Shown: positions 19,938 to 28,041 of the stretch, piece after piece
Position numbering within the stretch: the stretch's first letter is position 1
Layout: each line of letters starts with the position of its first letter
Assembly: GCF_000816105.1 (NCBI RefSeq)
Contig: NZ_CP007140.1
Coordinates: 248,001-312,000, forward strand
Reading direction: 5' to 3'
Source of the DNA: Thermococcus guaymasensis DSM 11113
GTDB taxonomy: Archaea; Methanobacteriota_B; Thermococci; Thermococcales; Thermococcaceae
Length of the DNA: 64,000 bases
Translations under genes and position numbers: made by a program
The notes under the pieces: generated by a model
The model's database searches: none
The model's input: the letters and a program-made list of their open reading frames with translations, nothing else
What the model was told of the DNA's origin: nothing

Positions 19938-20004
19938 AGCCTACACCTCCCACGCTTTTTTAACGACGATTATCGTACAACCCAATGGTATAAAAACCTC
20001 TCCA

Positions 20005-20763
20005 CTATTTCTTTCTCCTCTGCCGCTCTATTGCCTCCTCAAGGGTCATGTTGCCTATGGCGACTTCCCTCGCAAGCTTTGTGGAAATTGTAATGTTGCC
20101 GCTTAACTCCCTGCTCCTCCTCTTGATATCCTCGATCTCGCGTTTGGTTGGCTCTCTAACTTCCAGAAGGTCTTTGATAGCGACCTCCCGTCCTCCCCTA
20201 AGGCCTATGTTTATGGACGCCACTATGTCCTGAACACCGGGAGCCTCCGTGTTTCCGACCCTGGGTGTTGTCCTGGCTTCATTTACAAGTATAACCCTGT
20301 AGTCATAGCCGAGCTCCCGCCCCAAGGCCTTAAGGGTCAGAGTCCTCTGCCTCTTGGCCCCATGCCCGATCTTTATTCTCGCCCCCGGATACTTTTCGAG
20401 GAGCTCAAGAACTATGGAAACGTCCCTCGGGTCTTTCATTCTGTGGACTTCAAGGACGCGGTTGTCGGCCACGACGCTAACGCCGGGCCTCTCCCCGGGA
20501 TCGATGGCTATGAACACCTGTTTGAACCTCTCCCTCCCCTCAAGAAACGCCAGAAGTTCGTCTATAAAGCCCTCGTCCTCAACAAGGATTTTAGCGGGAA
20601 AATCAACCTTCTCCCAGCTGGCCTCGTCTACAAGAACTACCTCGACATCGAAAGGTATCTTCTCACCCGGCCTGAGGCTGTAAAATCCTATCCTGTAAGC
20701 CTTCAGAGTCTTCACGATCAGGTAGTACTTCCTCGCATCCTCGGTGATTACTGCAACTCTCAT
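20005..20763 (-). CDS. RNase H-fold (RuvC/YqgF-like) protein, unknown function
   Basis: 252 residues, not assigned to a named enzyme. A receiver-like N-terminal part (RVAVITEDARKYYLIVKTLK, about 1-75) is followed by a domain with RuvC-type signatures: VFIAIDPGERPGVSVV (D88), IGHGAKRQR, ILVNEARTTPRVG (E162) and EAPGVQDIVASINIGLRGG (D179). The D-E-D set, spacing and glycine-rich first strand fit a metal-dependent RNase H-fold nuclease. A helical, basic C-terminus (REIEDIKRRSREL) could bind nucleic acid. ATG 20763 shares a symmetrical TATA region with the divergent microprotein gene. Catalysis is inference from motif order. Confidence 0.7.
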   Translation of the reverse strand: MRVAVITEDARKYYLIVKTLKAYRIGFYSLRPGEKIPFDVEVVLVDEASWEKVDFPAKILVEDEGFIDELLAFLEGRERFKQVFIAIDPGERPGVSVVADNRVLEVHRMKDPRDVSIVLELLEKYPGARIKIGHGAKRQRTLTLKALGRELGYDYRVILVNEARTTPRVGNTEAPGVQDIVASINIGLRGGREVAIKDLLEVREPTKREIEDIKRRSRELSGNITISTKLAREVAIGNMTLEEAIERQRRKK

Positions 20764-20796
20764 TCTTAACCCCTGCCAGGATGTCGGGGAAAAGCC

Positions 20797-20828
20797 TTAA
20801 ATCTTTCACCCCAAATATGTTTTGGGGT
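20797..20828 (+). promoter_or_regulatory. Divergent promoter with a perfect 8-5-8 palindrome
   Basis: TTAAATC (20797-20803) reads as a TATA-like box in both directions (CCTTAAAT / ATTTAAGG). On the + side, ACCCCAAA (20808-20815), spacer TATGT, TTTGGGGT (20821-20828) is a perfect inverted repeat. It covers the expected transcription start of the 47-residue acidic gene and lies upstream of the TATA box for the RuvC-like gene. I recognise no named regulator for this motif. Confidence 0.6.
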
Positions 20829-20835
20829 AAGTGGT

Positions 20836-20979
20836 ATGTTCCAGCCTAAAAAGAAGCTGAGAAAGGTCGAGGAAGAGGACGAGGACTACCTTGAAGAAGA
20901 GCTCTGGGAGGAAGAGTTCGAAGACGAGGACTGGGAGGAAGAATGGGAGGAGGACTGGGAAGAGGAAGAGGACTGGTAA
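20836..20979 (+). CDS. Acidic, tryptophan-rich microprotein (47 aa)
   Basis: Not recognised. ATG 20836 follows GGGGTAAGTGGT and a TATA box plus palindrome. The first ten residues are basic (MFQPKKKLRK). The rest is almost only E and D, with aromatic residues at Y18, W24, F28, W33, W37, W41 and W47, and stops at TAA 20977. Aromatics every four to five residues would line one side of an acidic helix. The last 94 bases are antisense to the 3' end of the helical-repeat gene. Could be a nucleic-acid mimic, a chaperone-like or charge-shield peptide, or a ribosomal/RNA-polymerase accessory; none is shown. Confidence 0.6.
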   Translation: MFQPKKKLRKVEEEDEDYLEEELWEEEFEDEDWEEEWEEDWEEEEDW

Positions 20980-22055
20980 AGAAGCCGGTCCTCAAACTCC
21001 CTCTGGATTTTTACGCCCATCTCAAATATTTTGCGGGACTTTCTTAAGAGTTCTTCACTGCCGGTTTTCTTCGCCTCGCCAAGCATCTCAAAGGCGAGGA
21101 ACTTGAGCAGACGGGCGAGGAGATACTCACTCCGGGGTTTAAGGATAACTTCAACGAGTTTCCGATCCAGAGGTGTTCTCATAGCGAGCTCCCTCAGAAG
21201 AACCAGACTCTTAACGGGATCCCGGAATTTAGGTGAGAGCACATAAACTTTTTCCAGCTCTCCCCTTTCAACAAACCTGAGCGCCAGCAGGTAAGCCAGA
21301 TTTTCAGCCACTTCCGCACTCTTGACTGCTTCAAAGGCCCTCCCCACTAAGCCTGCATCGAAGTAAATCATCCCCGCCGATTCAATAAGCTCACTTCTGA
21401 GGGGTTCCTCCACAAGCCCTGCCCAGTATTCGAGCTCATCAACTTTGGCTAGCTCCCTAATGAGGTGGAGGTAGTCTAAAAAGTAGCTAGCTTGTCGGAG
21501 CTCAACGCCAAAAGCAGGCTTCTCAGGAACTTTTTTGGGGACTTCACCAAGCGGAATGACTTCATTACGAAATTCGCCCTTTATTTTGAGTATCTCCCCA
21601 CCGGGCATCAGCTTGTTGCCCTTGAGGCTTATCCCTCCAGGTAGGGGCTTCAATGCTTCGACATCGCTCTCGTCAAGTCCGAGTTCGCTAAGGCTTACTT
21701 CAGCTCCCCTCTCAACTATTGCCTTGGCCAAGACCGTTGCAACTGCTCTGAGCGCCTTTTTCCGAGTAAATTCGCTCCTTATCTTCTTAGCAACTTCTAT
21801 GGCCAGCTTGAAATTCCCTTCCCTTGAAAAAAGGTAGGAAAGGCTTGCAAAGGCCTCGTCCCTCAGGGACTCTGTGGAGATGACCTCCGCTATCTTCAAG
21901 GCCATCTCTGGATCCTTCTTGGAATAAGCCTCAGCCACCCACTTGAGGGCGTAGTCACGCCAGTAGGGCTCCTTAATGCTCTCAGCAAGGAGCAGAGCCG
22001 TTTCAACCTGTCCCTTGTCTATAAGGCTTCTGACATCAATCAGCCTCTCATCCAT
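20886..22055 (-). CDS. Helical-repeat (TPR-like) protein, unknown function
   Basis: 389 residues made of paired alpha helices of about 33 residues each (VETALLLAESIKEPYWRDYALKWV, PEMALKIAEVISTESLRDEAF, FKLAIEVAKKIRSEFTRKKAL), a TPR-like solenoid for protein binding. ATG 22055 has GGGGTAGAA upstream and overlaps the uridine phosphorylase stop by 8 bases, so the two are one operon. The last 32 or so residues are a low-complexity run of Ser/Gln (from LLYQSS on) that is antisense to the microprotein gene; this tail probably is not a folded part and may be a by-product of the antisense coding constraint. Confidence 0.75.
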   Translation of the reverse strand: MDERLIDVRSLIDKGQVETALLLAESIKEPYWRDYALKWVAEAYSKKDPEMALKIAEVISTESLRDEAFASLSYLFSREGNFKLAIEVAKKIRSEFTRKKALRAVATVLAKAIVERGAEVSLSELGLDESDVEALKPLPGGISLKGNKLMPGGEILKIKGEFRNEVIPLGEVPKKVPEKPAFGVELRQASYFLDYLHLIRELAKVDELEYWAGLVEEPLRSELIESAGMIYFDAGLVGRAFEAVKSAEVAENLAYLLALRFVERGELEKVYVLSPKFRDPVKSLVLLRELAMRTPLDRKLVEVILKPRSEYLLARLLKFLAFEMLGEAKKTGSEELLRKSRKIFEMGVKIQREFEDRLLYQSSSSSQSSSHSSSQSSSSNSSSQSSSSR

Positions 22056-22890
22056 TTCTACCCCTCAGCCCCGGGAACCACACCTTCTTGCCTGCCTTCT
22101 CTTTCTCCTCGTCCCACTCGGCGAGTATTTTCACGGCCTCGCTGGCAACCAGTGCCGCTTCCTTCTCCCCTGCCTTACCGAACTCGTTGGTGACGCGGTT
22201 GGCGAAGACAGCACAGACACAGCCAGCCCTGAGGCCGTAGATGTTGGCAAGCGTGTAGAGAGTAGCTGCTTCCATCTCGAAGTTTGTGACCCTGGCCTGT
22301 CTCAGGTCGTCTATTATGTTCTTCGCAAAGCTCGGGAAGTAGCCGTTAAGGCCCGGCCTGCCCTGGCCGAGGTAGAAGCTGTCGGTCGAGGCGGTGATTC
22401 CGAGGTGGTAGCGCACGCCGAGGGTCTCGGCGGCCTCGATCAACGCGAGGGTGACCTCAAGGTCCGCACTCGCCGGATACTCGACCCTGACGTACTGTTT
22501 TGAGGTGCCCTCAAGCCTCACCGCCGCCTTGGCTATTATCAGGTCGCCGATTTCTATTCCCGGCTGGATTGCACCGGTGGAGCCGACCCTTATGAAGGTG
22601 TCAGCCCCAATGGCGGCGAGCTCCTCTATCGCTATGGCCGTTGAGGGCCCGCCTATTCCGGTCGAGGTGACGCTTATCGGCACGCCCTTGTACTTCCCGG
22701 TGTGCGTCCTGTATTCGCGGTGGAACGCTATTTCCCTGGCCTCGTCCCAGAGGGCACTTATCTTGGGCACCCTCTCGGGGTCGCCCGGCAGGAGGACGTA
22801 GCGCGCAACGTCGCCGGGCTTGCAGGCTATGTGGTACTGGTAACCTTCCTCAGTCTGGGGCCTCTCAGCGGATATGAACTTCTCACCCAT
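22048..22890 (-). CDS. udp: Uridine phosphorylase
   Basis: Phosphorolysis of uridine to uracil and ribose 1-phosphate (nucleoside salvage). 280 residues, NP-1 family: LLPGDPERVPKIS phosphate-binding loop, GIGGPSTAIAIEEL, IRVGSTGAIQPGIEIGDLIIA, and the substrate-site FEMEAATLYTLA. ATG 22890 is preceded by GGTGGTCGCC; GTG 22899 is part of that site. Ribose 1-phosphate released here could feed the pentose-bisphosphate/RuBisCO route of Thermococcales. First gene of a two-gene unit with the helical-repeat gene. Confidence 0.92.
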   Translation of the reverse strand: MGEKFISAERPQTEEGYQYHIACKPGDVARYVLLPGDPERVPKISALWDEAREIAFHREYRTHTGKYKGVPISVTSTGIGGPSTAIAIEELAAIGADTFIRVGSTGAIQPGIEIGDLIIAKAAVRLEGTSKQYVRVEYPASADLEVTLALIEAAETLGVRYHLGITASTDSFYLGQGRPGLNGYFPSFAKNIIDDLRQARVTNFEMEAATLYTLANIYGLRAGCVCAVFANRVTNEFGKAGEKEAALVASEAVKILAEWDEEKEKAGKKVWFPGLRGRNG

Positions 22891-22952
22891 GGCGACCACC
22901 TTTTTAAGTTTGATGTCATATGTTCAACACCAGCCCTAAAAAAGGTGATGGT

Positions 22953-24005
22953 ATGCTGCGCTGTTCCCGCTGCGGGAAGACGTATCCCGAGACCTTCCGT
23001 TTAACCTGCGAGTGCGGCGGAACGCTCCTCGTTGAGGGGTACTCAGAGACCTTCACACCAGGGCCGTTCCTCGATGTGAGGCGCTACCTCAACCACCTGC
23101 CCATCGAGAACTATGTAATCCCCGTCCCAGCGATAACCCCCATCAGCGAGATGGAGATAAACGGCGTTAAAGCTGTTTTCAAGCTGGAATACCTTCAGTC
23201 CAGCGGATCTTTTAAGGACAGGGGGACGTGGGTCACGGTCTCAAAGCTGCTCGAAGAAGGCATTCGCGAGGTCGTACTCGACAGCTCCGGTAACGCCGCT
23301 ATAAGCTTAGCGCTCTACGGCCTTTCCGCGGGAATCAAGGTGCACACCTTCGTCTCCTATGACACGAGCCCCGGCAAGCTGGCGCTCCTTCAAAAGCTCG
23401 GTGCAGTTATTCACTACGTTGATGGTGACAGGATGGCCGTCCACGAGCGTGCTGTTGAGTTCTCTGAGAGGGAAGGCATTACCTACGTTTCCCACTGGCT
23501 CAACCCCTACTTCTTAGAGGGCACTAAGACAGTTGCCTTTGAGGTTTACGAGCAGGTAGGCGTTCCCGACTACGTTATTGCTCCAGCCGGAAGCGGAACG
23601 CTCTTCCTCGGCCTCTGGAAGGGCTTCTCCGAGCTGAAGGCCATGGGCGAAATTGAGAGACTTCCGAGGCTCGTCGCTGTTCAGGCTTCCGGCTACGAGA
23701 GCCTTTGCGAGCGCTCCCATGCCAGAAACGCCCTCGCGGAGGGGATAGCGATTCCAGAGCCACCGAGGCTGAATGAGATGAAGCGGGCACTCCGGAAAAC
23801 AGACGGGCTCTGCGTGAGCGTCAACGAGCCCGAAACGAGGGAAGCGCTCAACTGGCTCAAGAGGCACGGCTTCATCGTTGAACCGACCTCAGCGGTTGTG
23901 CTCTCGGCCCTCTGGAAGCTCATCGAAATGGGCGAAATCAAGCGGGGTGAAAAAGCTGTCCTGCCCCTGACGGGGTCGGGACTTAAACTAACCCAAGGTA
24001 TTTAA
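22953..24005 (+). CDS. thrC: Threonine synthase
   Basis: PLP enzyme converting O-phosphohomoserine to threonine. The N-terminus carries a zinc-ribbon-like part ([22 protein letters not shown]) found in one thrC branch. The PLP lysine is in SSGSFKDRG, the substrate/PLP-phosphate motif is [13 protein letters not shown], and the glycine loop is [14 protein letters not shown] chose ATG 22953 after GGTGATGGT (350 residues); the frame is open to 22920. Divergent from uridine phosphorylase with only about 60 bases between starts. Confidence 0.92.
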   Translation: MLRCSRCGKTYPETFRLTCECGGTLLVEGYSETFTPGPFLDVRRYLNHLPIENYVIPVPAITPISEMEINGVKAVFKLEYLQSSGSFKDRGTWVTVSKLLEEGIREVVLDSSGNAAISLALYGLSAGIKVHTFVSYDTSPGKLALLQKLGAVIHYVDGDRMAVHERAVEFSEREGITYVSHWLNPYFLEGTKTVAFEVYEQVGVPDYVIAPAGSGTLFLGLWKGFSELKAMGEIERLPRLVAVQASGYESLCERSHARNALAEGIAIPEPPRLNEMKRALRKTDGLCVSVNEPETREALNWLKRHGFIVEPTSAVVLSALWKLIEMGEIKRGEKAVLPLTGSGLKLTQGI

Positions 24006-24039
24006 ACTCTTGCACCAACTAATTTTGGAGGTGGTGGCG

Positions 24040-24915
24040 GTGATAAGGTACCCCACTGTTGCAGGGAGCTTCTATCCGTCGGACGAAGCTCTCATCGAGA
24101 TGCTGGAGGAGTTTTTCAAAGATCTCGGAGAAGAGGGGAGCAAGAGGAGGATAACGGCCGGAGTAGCGCCTCACGCTGGCTACGTCTTCTCGGGCTACAC
24201 CGCGTCGAGGACATACAAGGCCATCTTTGAGGACGGCCTTCCTGAGACCTTTGTAATACTCGGGCCGAACCACACGGGCCTCGGTTCGCCGATAGCAGTC
24301 TATCCTGAGGGCGAGTGGCTGACACCGCTCGGGAGCATAGAAGTTGACGCCGAGATGGCCAAGGCGATAGCGAAGCTTTCCGGAATAGCCGACCTCGATG
24401 AGCTCGCCCACAAATACGAGCACTCCATTGAGGTGCAGGTGCCGTTCATTCAGTACCTCAGCGAGCTGGCCGGCAAAGACGTCAGGATAGTCCCCATAAC
24501 CCTCGGAATCCAGGACGAGGACGTTTCGAAGGCCCTCGGAAAGGCTATCTTCGAGGCCAGTGAAGAGCTCGGCAGGGATGTGGTCGTAATAGCGAGCACG
24601 GACTTCATGCACTACGGCCCGGCCTACGGCTACGTTCCGTTCAGGGCGAGGGCCGATGAGCTCCCGCACAGGATAAAGGAGTGGGACTTCCGGCTGATAA
24701 GGAGAGTCCTCGACTTCGACGTTGACGGCCTGTTTAGAGAGCTCCGCGAGATGAGGCACACGATGTGCGGGCCTGGAGCGGTTGGGACGGCGATAGTTTA
24801 CTCTCGCCTTGCTGGGGCTCTTGAAACGGAGCTCCTCCACTACACGACGAGCTTTGAGGTAAGCAGGAGCACTGAGGCTATAGTTGGTTACGCGAGCATC
24901 GTGATGAGGAAGTGA
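24040..24915 (+). CDS. MEMO1-family protein
   Basis: 291-residue member of the MEMO1 family, related in fold to extradiol dioxygenases (LigB class). Typical motifs: [10 protein letters not shown] at the N-terminus, [44 protein letters not shown] and CGPGAVGTA. His residues in APHAGY, PNHTG and FMHYG correspond to the metal-site region. GTG 24040 is used because GGAGGTGG lies just upstream. In archaea this gene is often next to mevalonate-pathway genes, as here (mevalonate kinase 370 bases downstream). Biochemical role not established from sequence. Confidence 0.88.
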   Translation: MIRYPTVAGSFYPSDEALIEMLEEFFKDLGEEGSKRRITAGVAPHAGYVFSGYTASRTYKAIFEDGLPETFVILGPNHTGLGSPIAVYPEGEWLTPLGSIEVDAEMAKAIAKLSGIADLDELAHKYEHSIEVQVPFIQYLSELAGKDVRIVPITLGIQDEDVSKALGKAIFEASEELGRDVVVIASTDFMHYGPAYGYVPFRARADELPHRIKEWDFRLIRRVLDFDVDGLFRELREMRHTMCGPGAVGTAIVYSRLAGALETELLHYTTSFEVSRSTEAIVGYASIVMRK

Positions 24916-24952
24916 ACGAAAAGGCCATAAGGGGCTTTTCTTATTTTCCACC

Positions 24953-25261
24953 ATGCAGATCAAGCGCGTTAGAACACTTGAGGATGTTCAAAAAATCCTA
25001 AGGGCCCACAGGAAGGAACTGCGTGAAAAATACTGTGTTAAGCATATTGGCATATTTGGCTCTTATTCACGAAACGAGCAGAGGATGGACAGCGACGTTG
25101 ACATTCTCGTGGAGTTCGAGCGGCCCGTTGGGTTAATGACGTTCGTTCGTCTTCAGGAATACCTGGAGGAACTCCTTGGGGTTAAGGTTGATCTTGTAAC
25201 CAAGGGCGCCCTGAAGAGACGCATCAGGGAACGGATCCTTAAAGAGGTGAAATACGTATGA
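24953..25261 (+). CDS. MNT-type minimal nucleotidyltransferase (orphan antitoxin-like)
   Basis: 102 residues with the nucleotidyltransferase signature GSYSR (G36-S37) and D48-x-D50 in [10 protein letters not shown]. This is the minimal NTase (MNT) fold that, in MNT-HEPN pairs, modifies and silences a HEPN RNase toxin. No HEPN gene follows. Instead the stop overlaps (ATGA) a nine-codon frame that ends in another ATGA at the mevalonate kinase start. The gene sits in the mevalonate operon region and could be a domesticated or decaying half of a toxin-antitoxin module. Confidence 0.85.
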   Translation: MQIKRVRTLEDVQKILRAHRKELREKYCVKHIGIFGSYSRNEQRMDSDVDILVEFERPVGLMTFVRLQEYLEELLGVKVDLVTKGALKRRIRERILKEVKYV

Positions 25262-25287
25262 GAAACCTTCTGGAGGGTCGAAGATGA
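25258..25287 (+). other. Nine-codon bridging ORF, possible HEPN gene stub
   Basis: ATG 25258 overlaps the MNT stop (ATGA), reads MRNLLEGRR, and its TGA overlaps the mevalonate kinase ATG (ATGA). It could be the remnant of the HEPN gene that normally follows an MNT gene with exactly this overlap, or simply a leader that couples translation. It contains GGAGGGT, the ribosome binding site for mevalonate kinase. Confidence 0.35.
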
Positions 25288-26288
25288 GGGTTCTCGCGTC
25301 AGCTCCGGCTAAAATTATCCTCTTTGGCGAGCACAGCGTTGTATATGGAAAGCCCGCTATAGCTGCCGCGATAAACCTGAGGACGTACGTCTGGGCGGAG
25401 TTCAACGAGACGGGAGCAATAAAGATAGAGGCCAAGGACATACGCGTTCCCGGTTTGACCGTTTCGTTCTCCGAAGACGAGATTTACTTCGAGAGCGACT
25501 ACGGAAAGGCCGCAGAGGTGTTGAGCTACGTTAGGGAGGCGATAGAGCTGGTGAGAGAGGAGGCGGACAAGAGAGACAAGGGAATAACCGTCTCGATAAC
25601 CTCCCAGATTCCTGTTGGGGCTGGCCTCGGCTCTTCCGCCGCCGTTGCCGTCGCTACAATTGGCGCAGTCTCAAAGCTCCTCGGCCTTGAGCTGACCAAC
25701 GAGGAGATAGGGAAGCTCGGTCACAAGGTTGAGCTTCTCGTTCAAGGTGCTTCCAGCGGCATTGACCCAACGGTCTCCGCCATAGGCGGCTTCATCCACT
25801 ACGAGAAGGGGAGGTTCGAGCACCTTCCCTTCATGGAGCTCCCCATAGTCGTCGGATACACGGGCTCCAGCGGTTCGACGAAGGAGCTCGTTGCGATGGT
25901 GAGGAAGACGAAGGAAGAAATGCCTGAGATAATAGAGCCAATACTCTTCTCGATGGGCAAGGTCGTTGAGAAAGCCAGGGAAATACTGCTCTCGGACCTT
26001 GACGATGATGTACGCTTCGAGAGGCTCGGAAGGCTGATGAACATCAACCACGGTCTCCTCGACGCGCTCGGCGTCTCGACCAAGAAGCTGAGCGAGCTGG
26101 TCTACGCCGCGAGAACAGCTGGAGCCCTCGGGGCAAAGATAACAGGAGCCGGCGGCGGAGGCTGTATGTACGCCCTCGCGCCCGGCAGGCAGAGGGAGGT
26201 CGCGACGGCCATAACCATAGCCGGCGGGACGCCGATGATAACCGAGATAAGCAGGGAGGGCCTCAGGATAGAGGAGGTGATTCCGTGA
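25284..26288 (+). CDS. mvk: Mevalonate kinase
   Basis: Phosphorylates mevalonate in the archaeal isoprenoid (membrane lipid) pathway. 334 residues, GHMP family: [27 protein letters not shown]-terminal motif, [21 protein letters not shown] loop, [14 protein letters not shown] with the catalytic Asp, and C-terminal [28 protein letters not shown] precedes ATG 25284. Overlaps the next gene, isopentenyl phosphate kinase, by 4 bases; together they represent two steps of the modified mevalonate pathway. Confidence 0.95.
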   Translation: MRVLASAPAKIILFGEHSVVYGKPAIAAAINLRTYVWAEFNETGAIKIEAKDIRVPGLTVSFSEDEIYFESDYGKAAEVLSYVREAIELVREEADKRDKGITVSITSQIPVGAGLGSSAAVAVATIGAVSKLLGLELTNEEIGKLGHKVELLVQGASSGIDPTVSAIGGFIHYEKGRFEHLPFMELPIVVGYTGSSGSTKELVAMVRKTKEEMPEIIEPILFSMGKVVEKAREILLSDLDDDVRFERLGRLMNINHGLLDALGVSTKKLSELVYAARTAGALGAKITGAGGGGCMYALAPGRQREVATAITIAGGTPMITEISREGLRIEEVIP

Positions 26289-27076
26289 TAATCGTCAAGA
26301 TCGGCGGCAGTGTCTTCAGCGACAAAAAGGGCAAGCCAGAAAACTTCGACCACGAGACCGTGAGGCAGATAGCAAAGGAAATCGCGAACTTTTACCCGGG
26401 CAAAAGCTTCATTGTAGTCCACGGGGGCGGGAGCTTCGGCCACCACTACGCCAAAAAATATCGGATCAGAGAGGGCCTTCCACAGGACTTTGAGGCCGCG
26501 AGGGAGAAAATGATCGGCTTTACCCGAACTCACCAGTCAATGCTCAGGGCAAACGGCAACTTCCTCGACCACTTTTTGGGGGAAGGCCTTCCCGCGTTCC
26601 CGGTTTCAACGTCCTCGGTCTTTATAACCGAGAACGGGGGGGTGGCTTACGGCGACGTGGAGGTCATTAAAAAGCTCCTCGAATTGAGGTTCATCCCGGT
26701 TTTATTCGGCGACGTCTCCCTTGACCTCGCAAAGGGAATAGACATTCTCTCCGGCGACCAGATAATATCCTACCTTGCCAAGATGCTCAACCCGGAGAAG
26801 GTGATCTTTCTCATGGACGTTGACGGGATCTATGACGGAGATCCGGGGGAAGGACGGCTCTTGCAGAACATCAGCGTAGATGAGATCGACTCGCTCCTTA
26901 AAAGGCTTCACTGCACGGCCGCAGGGACGGACGTGACGGGAGGGATCTGCAACAAGCTGGAGGAGGCGAAGAAGATAGCAGAGTACTCTGAGGTCTGGTT
27001 CGTAAACGGAAAGATCCCGGGAAGATTAAGCGGGGCGATAAGGGGAGACGGATTTGGGACGAGGATTGTACATTAG
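26285..27076 (+). CDS. ipk: Isopentenyl phosphate kinase
   Basis: Converts isopentenyl phosphate to isopentenyl diphosphate, the last step of the archaeal mevalonate route. 263 residues of the amino-acid-kinase fold: [29 protein letters not shown] with the catalytic/diagnostic His, [33 protein letters not shown] and [18 protein letters not shown] 26285 overlaps the mevalonate kinase stop (GTGA). The co-operon placement supports the assignment over fosfomycin-kinase-type relatives. Confidence 0.94.
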   Translation: MIIVKIGGSVFSDKKGKPENFDHETVRQIAKEIANFYPGKSFIVVHGGGSFGHHYAKKYRIREGLPQDFEAAREKMIGFTRTHQSMLRANGNFLDHFLGEGLPAFPVSTSSVFITENGGVAYGDVEVIKKLLELRFIPVLFGDVSLDLAKGIDILSGDQIISYLAKMLNPEKVIFLMDVDGIYDGDPGEGRLLQNISVDEIDSLLKRLHCTAAGTDVTGGICNKLEEAKKIAEYSEVWFVNGKIPGRLSGAIRGDGFGTRIVH

Positions 27077-27120
27077 CTGGGACGAAATCCTTTTATTTTT
27101 CTTTGACGTTGATAACTTTG

Positions 27121-27870
27121 ATGACCATGTTGCGTAAGACTTTAGCCTTCGTGGTGCTCTTTATCCTCGCTCTCTGGGGGCTTCAGAAGGCATCTTCCGG
27201 TGGCTACCTGAGTGCTTTCGACGCATCCCCTGATAACCTGAACCTAAGCGTTCAATCTGAGAACAACACCGTTATTGTTGAATGGGAGCTTCAAGGCGGA
27301 AGCATAGTTAGAACTCTCGCCGGCGGAAGGGACGCGGTTATTCTGGTTTATCCAGGCTGGGTGGAGGACAGCGAGGGCTCGTGGCTTGTGCTGGGTGATG
27401 CCGAAAACCTGTCCTTGGCATTGAACGGTGAAAGCCCGAGGAATCTCACGATTATTTACCACCCGTTCCAGGTCTTAGCTTCCAATGGGAGCGCTCAGGC
27501 TAAATTGAGAGTCTTTGTAGTTCCCATCGATTTTCCGTCAACGGTTCAGTCCGGAAAAATCGAACTTAAACTGGTAACCTACTACGGAACCTGCAACAAC
27601 ATCACCCTCGATGTAATTTACTTCCACAGTACGGGTAAAGGGGACTACCGGGACCTCGTGCTCCCCCTCTCAGTTGACTTTGGCAAAGGATTCCCCATAC
27701 TCCCGGGTTTCAGGTCGAGGTTTAACCTCACAATCGGGGCATCTGAAGTGCCGAACTTCCTCAGCTCGGCCGTGAACGCCCGCTACCTGGGCAACTGGAT
27801 TGATGAACCGAAGGGCTGGCTGGTCGTGAAAAAAGTGAACGTCACCGTCTGCCCACCCAAAACCTCTTAA
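27121..27870 (+). CDS. Secreted or membrane-anchored protein, unknown function
   Basis: Not recognised. About 249 residues. N-terminal hydrophobic helix (LAFVVLFILALWGLQ) is a signal or anchor; the rest is extracellular in character, rich in beta-strand-like segments, with several N-x-S/T sequons (ENNT, ENLS, PRNLT, SNGS, CNNIT). Two Cys pairs are possible. A TATA-like CCTTTTATTTTT (27089-27100) lies about 25 bases before ATG 27121, so the mRNA may be nearly leaderless. ATG 27127 is an alternative start. Confidence 0.65.
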   Translation: MTMLRKTLAFVVLFILALWGLQKASSGGYLSAFDASPDNLNLSVQSENNTVIVEWELQGGSIVRTLAGGRDAVILVYPGWVEDSEGSWLVLGDAENLSLALNGESPRNLTIIYHPFQVLASNGSAQAKLRVFVVPIDFPSTVQSGKIELKLVTYYGTCNNITLDVIYFHSTGKGDYRDLVLPLSVDFGKGFPILPGFRSRFNLTIGASEVPNFLSSAVNARYLGNWIDEPKGWLVVKKVNVTVCPPKTS

Positions 27871-27902
27871 CTTTTTTCGTCTTCTCTTTCCCGGTGGTCT
27901 TA

Positions 27903-27992
27903 ATGAAGGCTTTTGATAAAGAGGAGCTCACGGTCATCAGGGAGTTTGAGCACATCGAGCACTGCATAAAGGGGAAGATCCGGAAAGGTTAA
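27903..27992 (+). CDS. Short ORF with good ribosome binding site (29 aa)
   Basis: GGTGGTCTTA precedes ATG 27903. Product MKAFDKEELTVIREFEHIEH continues to 29 residues and ends in a basic tail (KGKIRKG). Amphipathic helix with charged ends. It reads like the N-terminal helix of a longer protein cut short, or a small independent peptide; no in-frame continuation follows. It lies between the secreted-protein gene and the CinA-like gene on the same strand. Confidence 0.35.
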   Translation: MKAFDKEELTVIREFEHIEHCIKGKIRKG

Positions 27993-28041
27993 GTTAAGTG
28001 ATCAGGGAAGACAGTTTTGAGAGTGTGATTGGGTGATGGAT

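Noticed and set aside
24019-24963. 314-residue open frame on - opposite the MEMO1 gene
   Set aside because: Antisense shadow; the + strand carries all family motifs.
27993-28041. Box C/D sRNA with GTGATCA/GTGATTG boxes
   Set aside because: Boxes deviate from the consensus and spacing does not fit C-D'-C'-D architecture; the second GTGAT is the ribosome site of the CinA-like gene.
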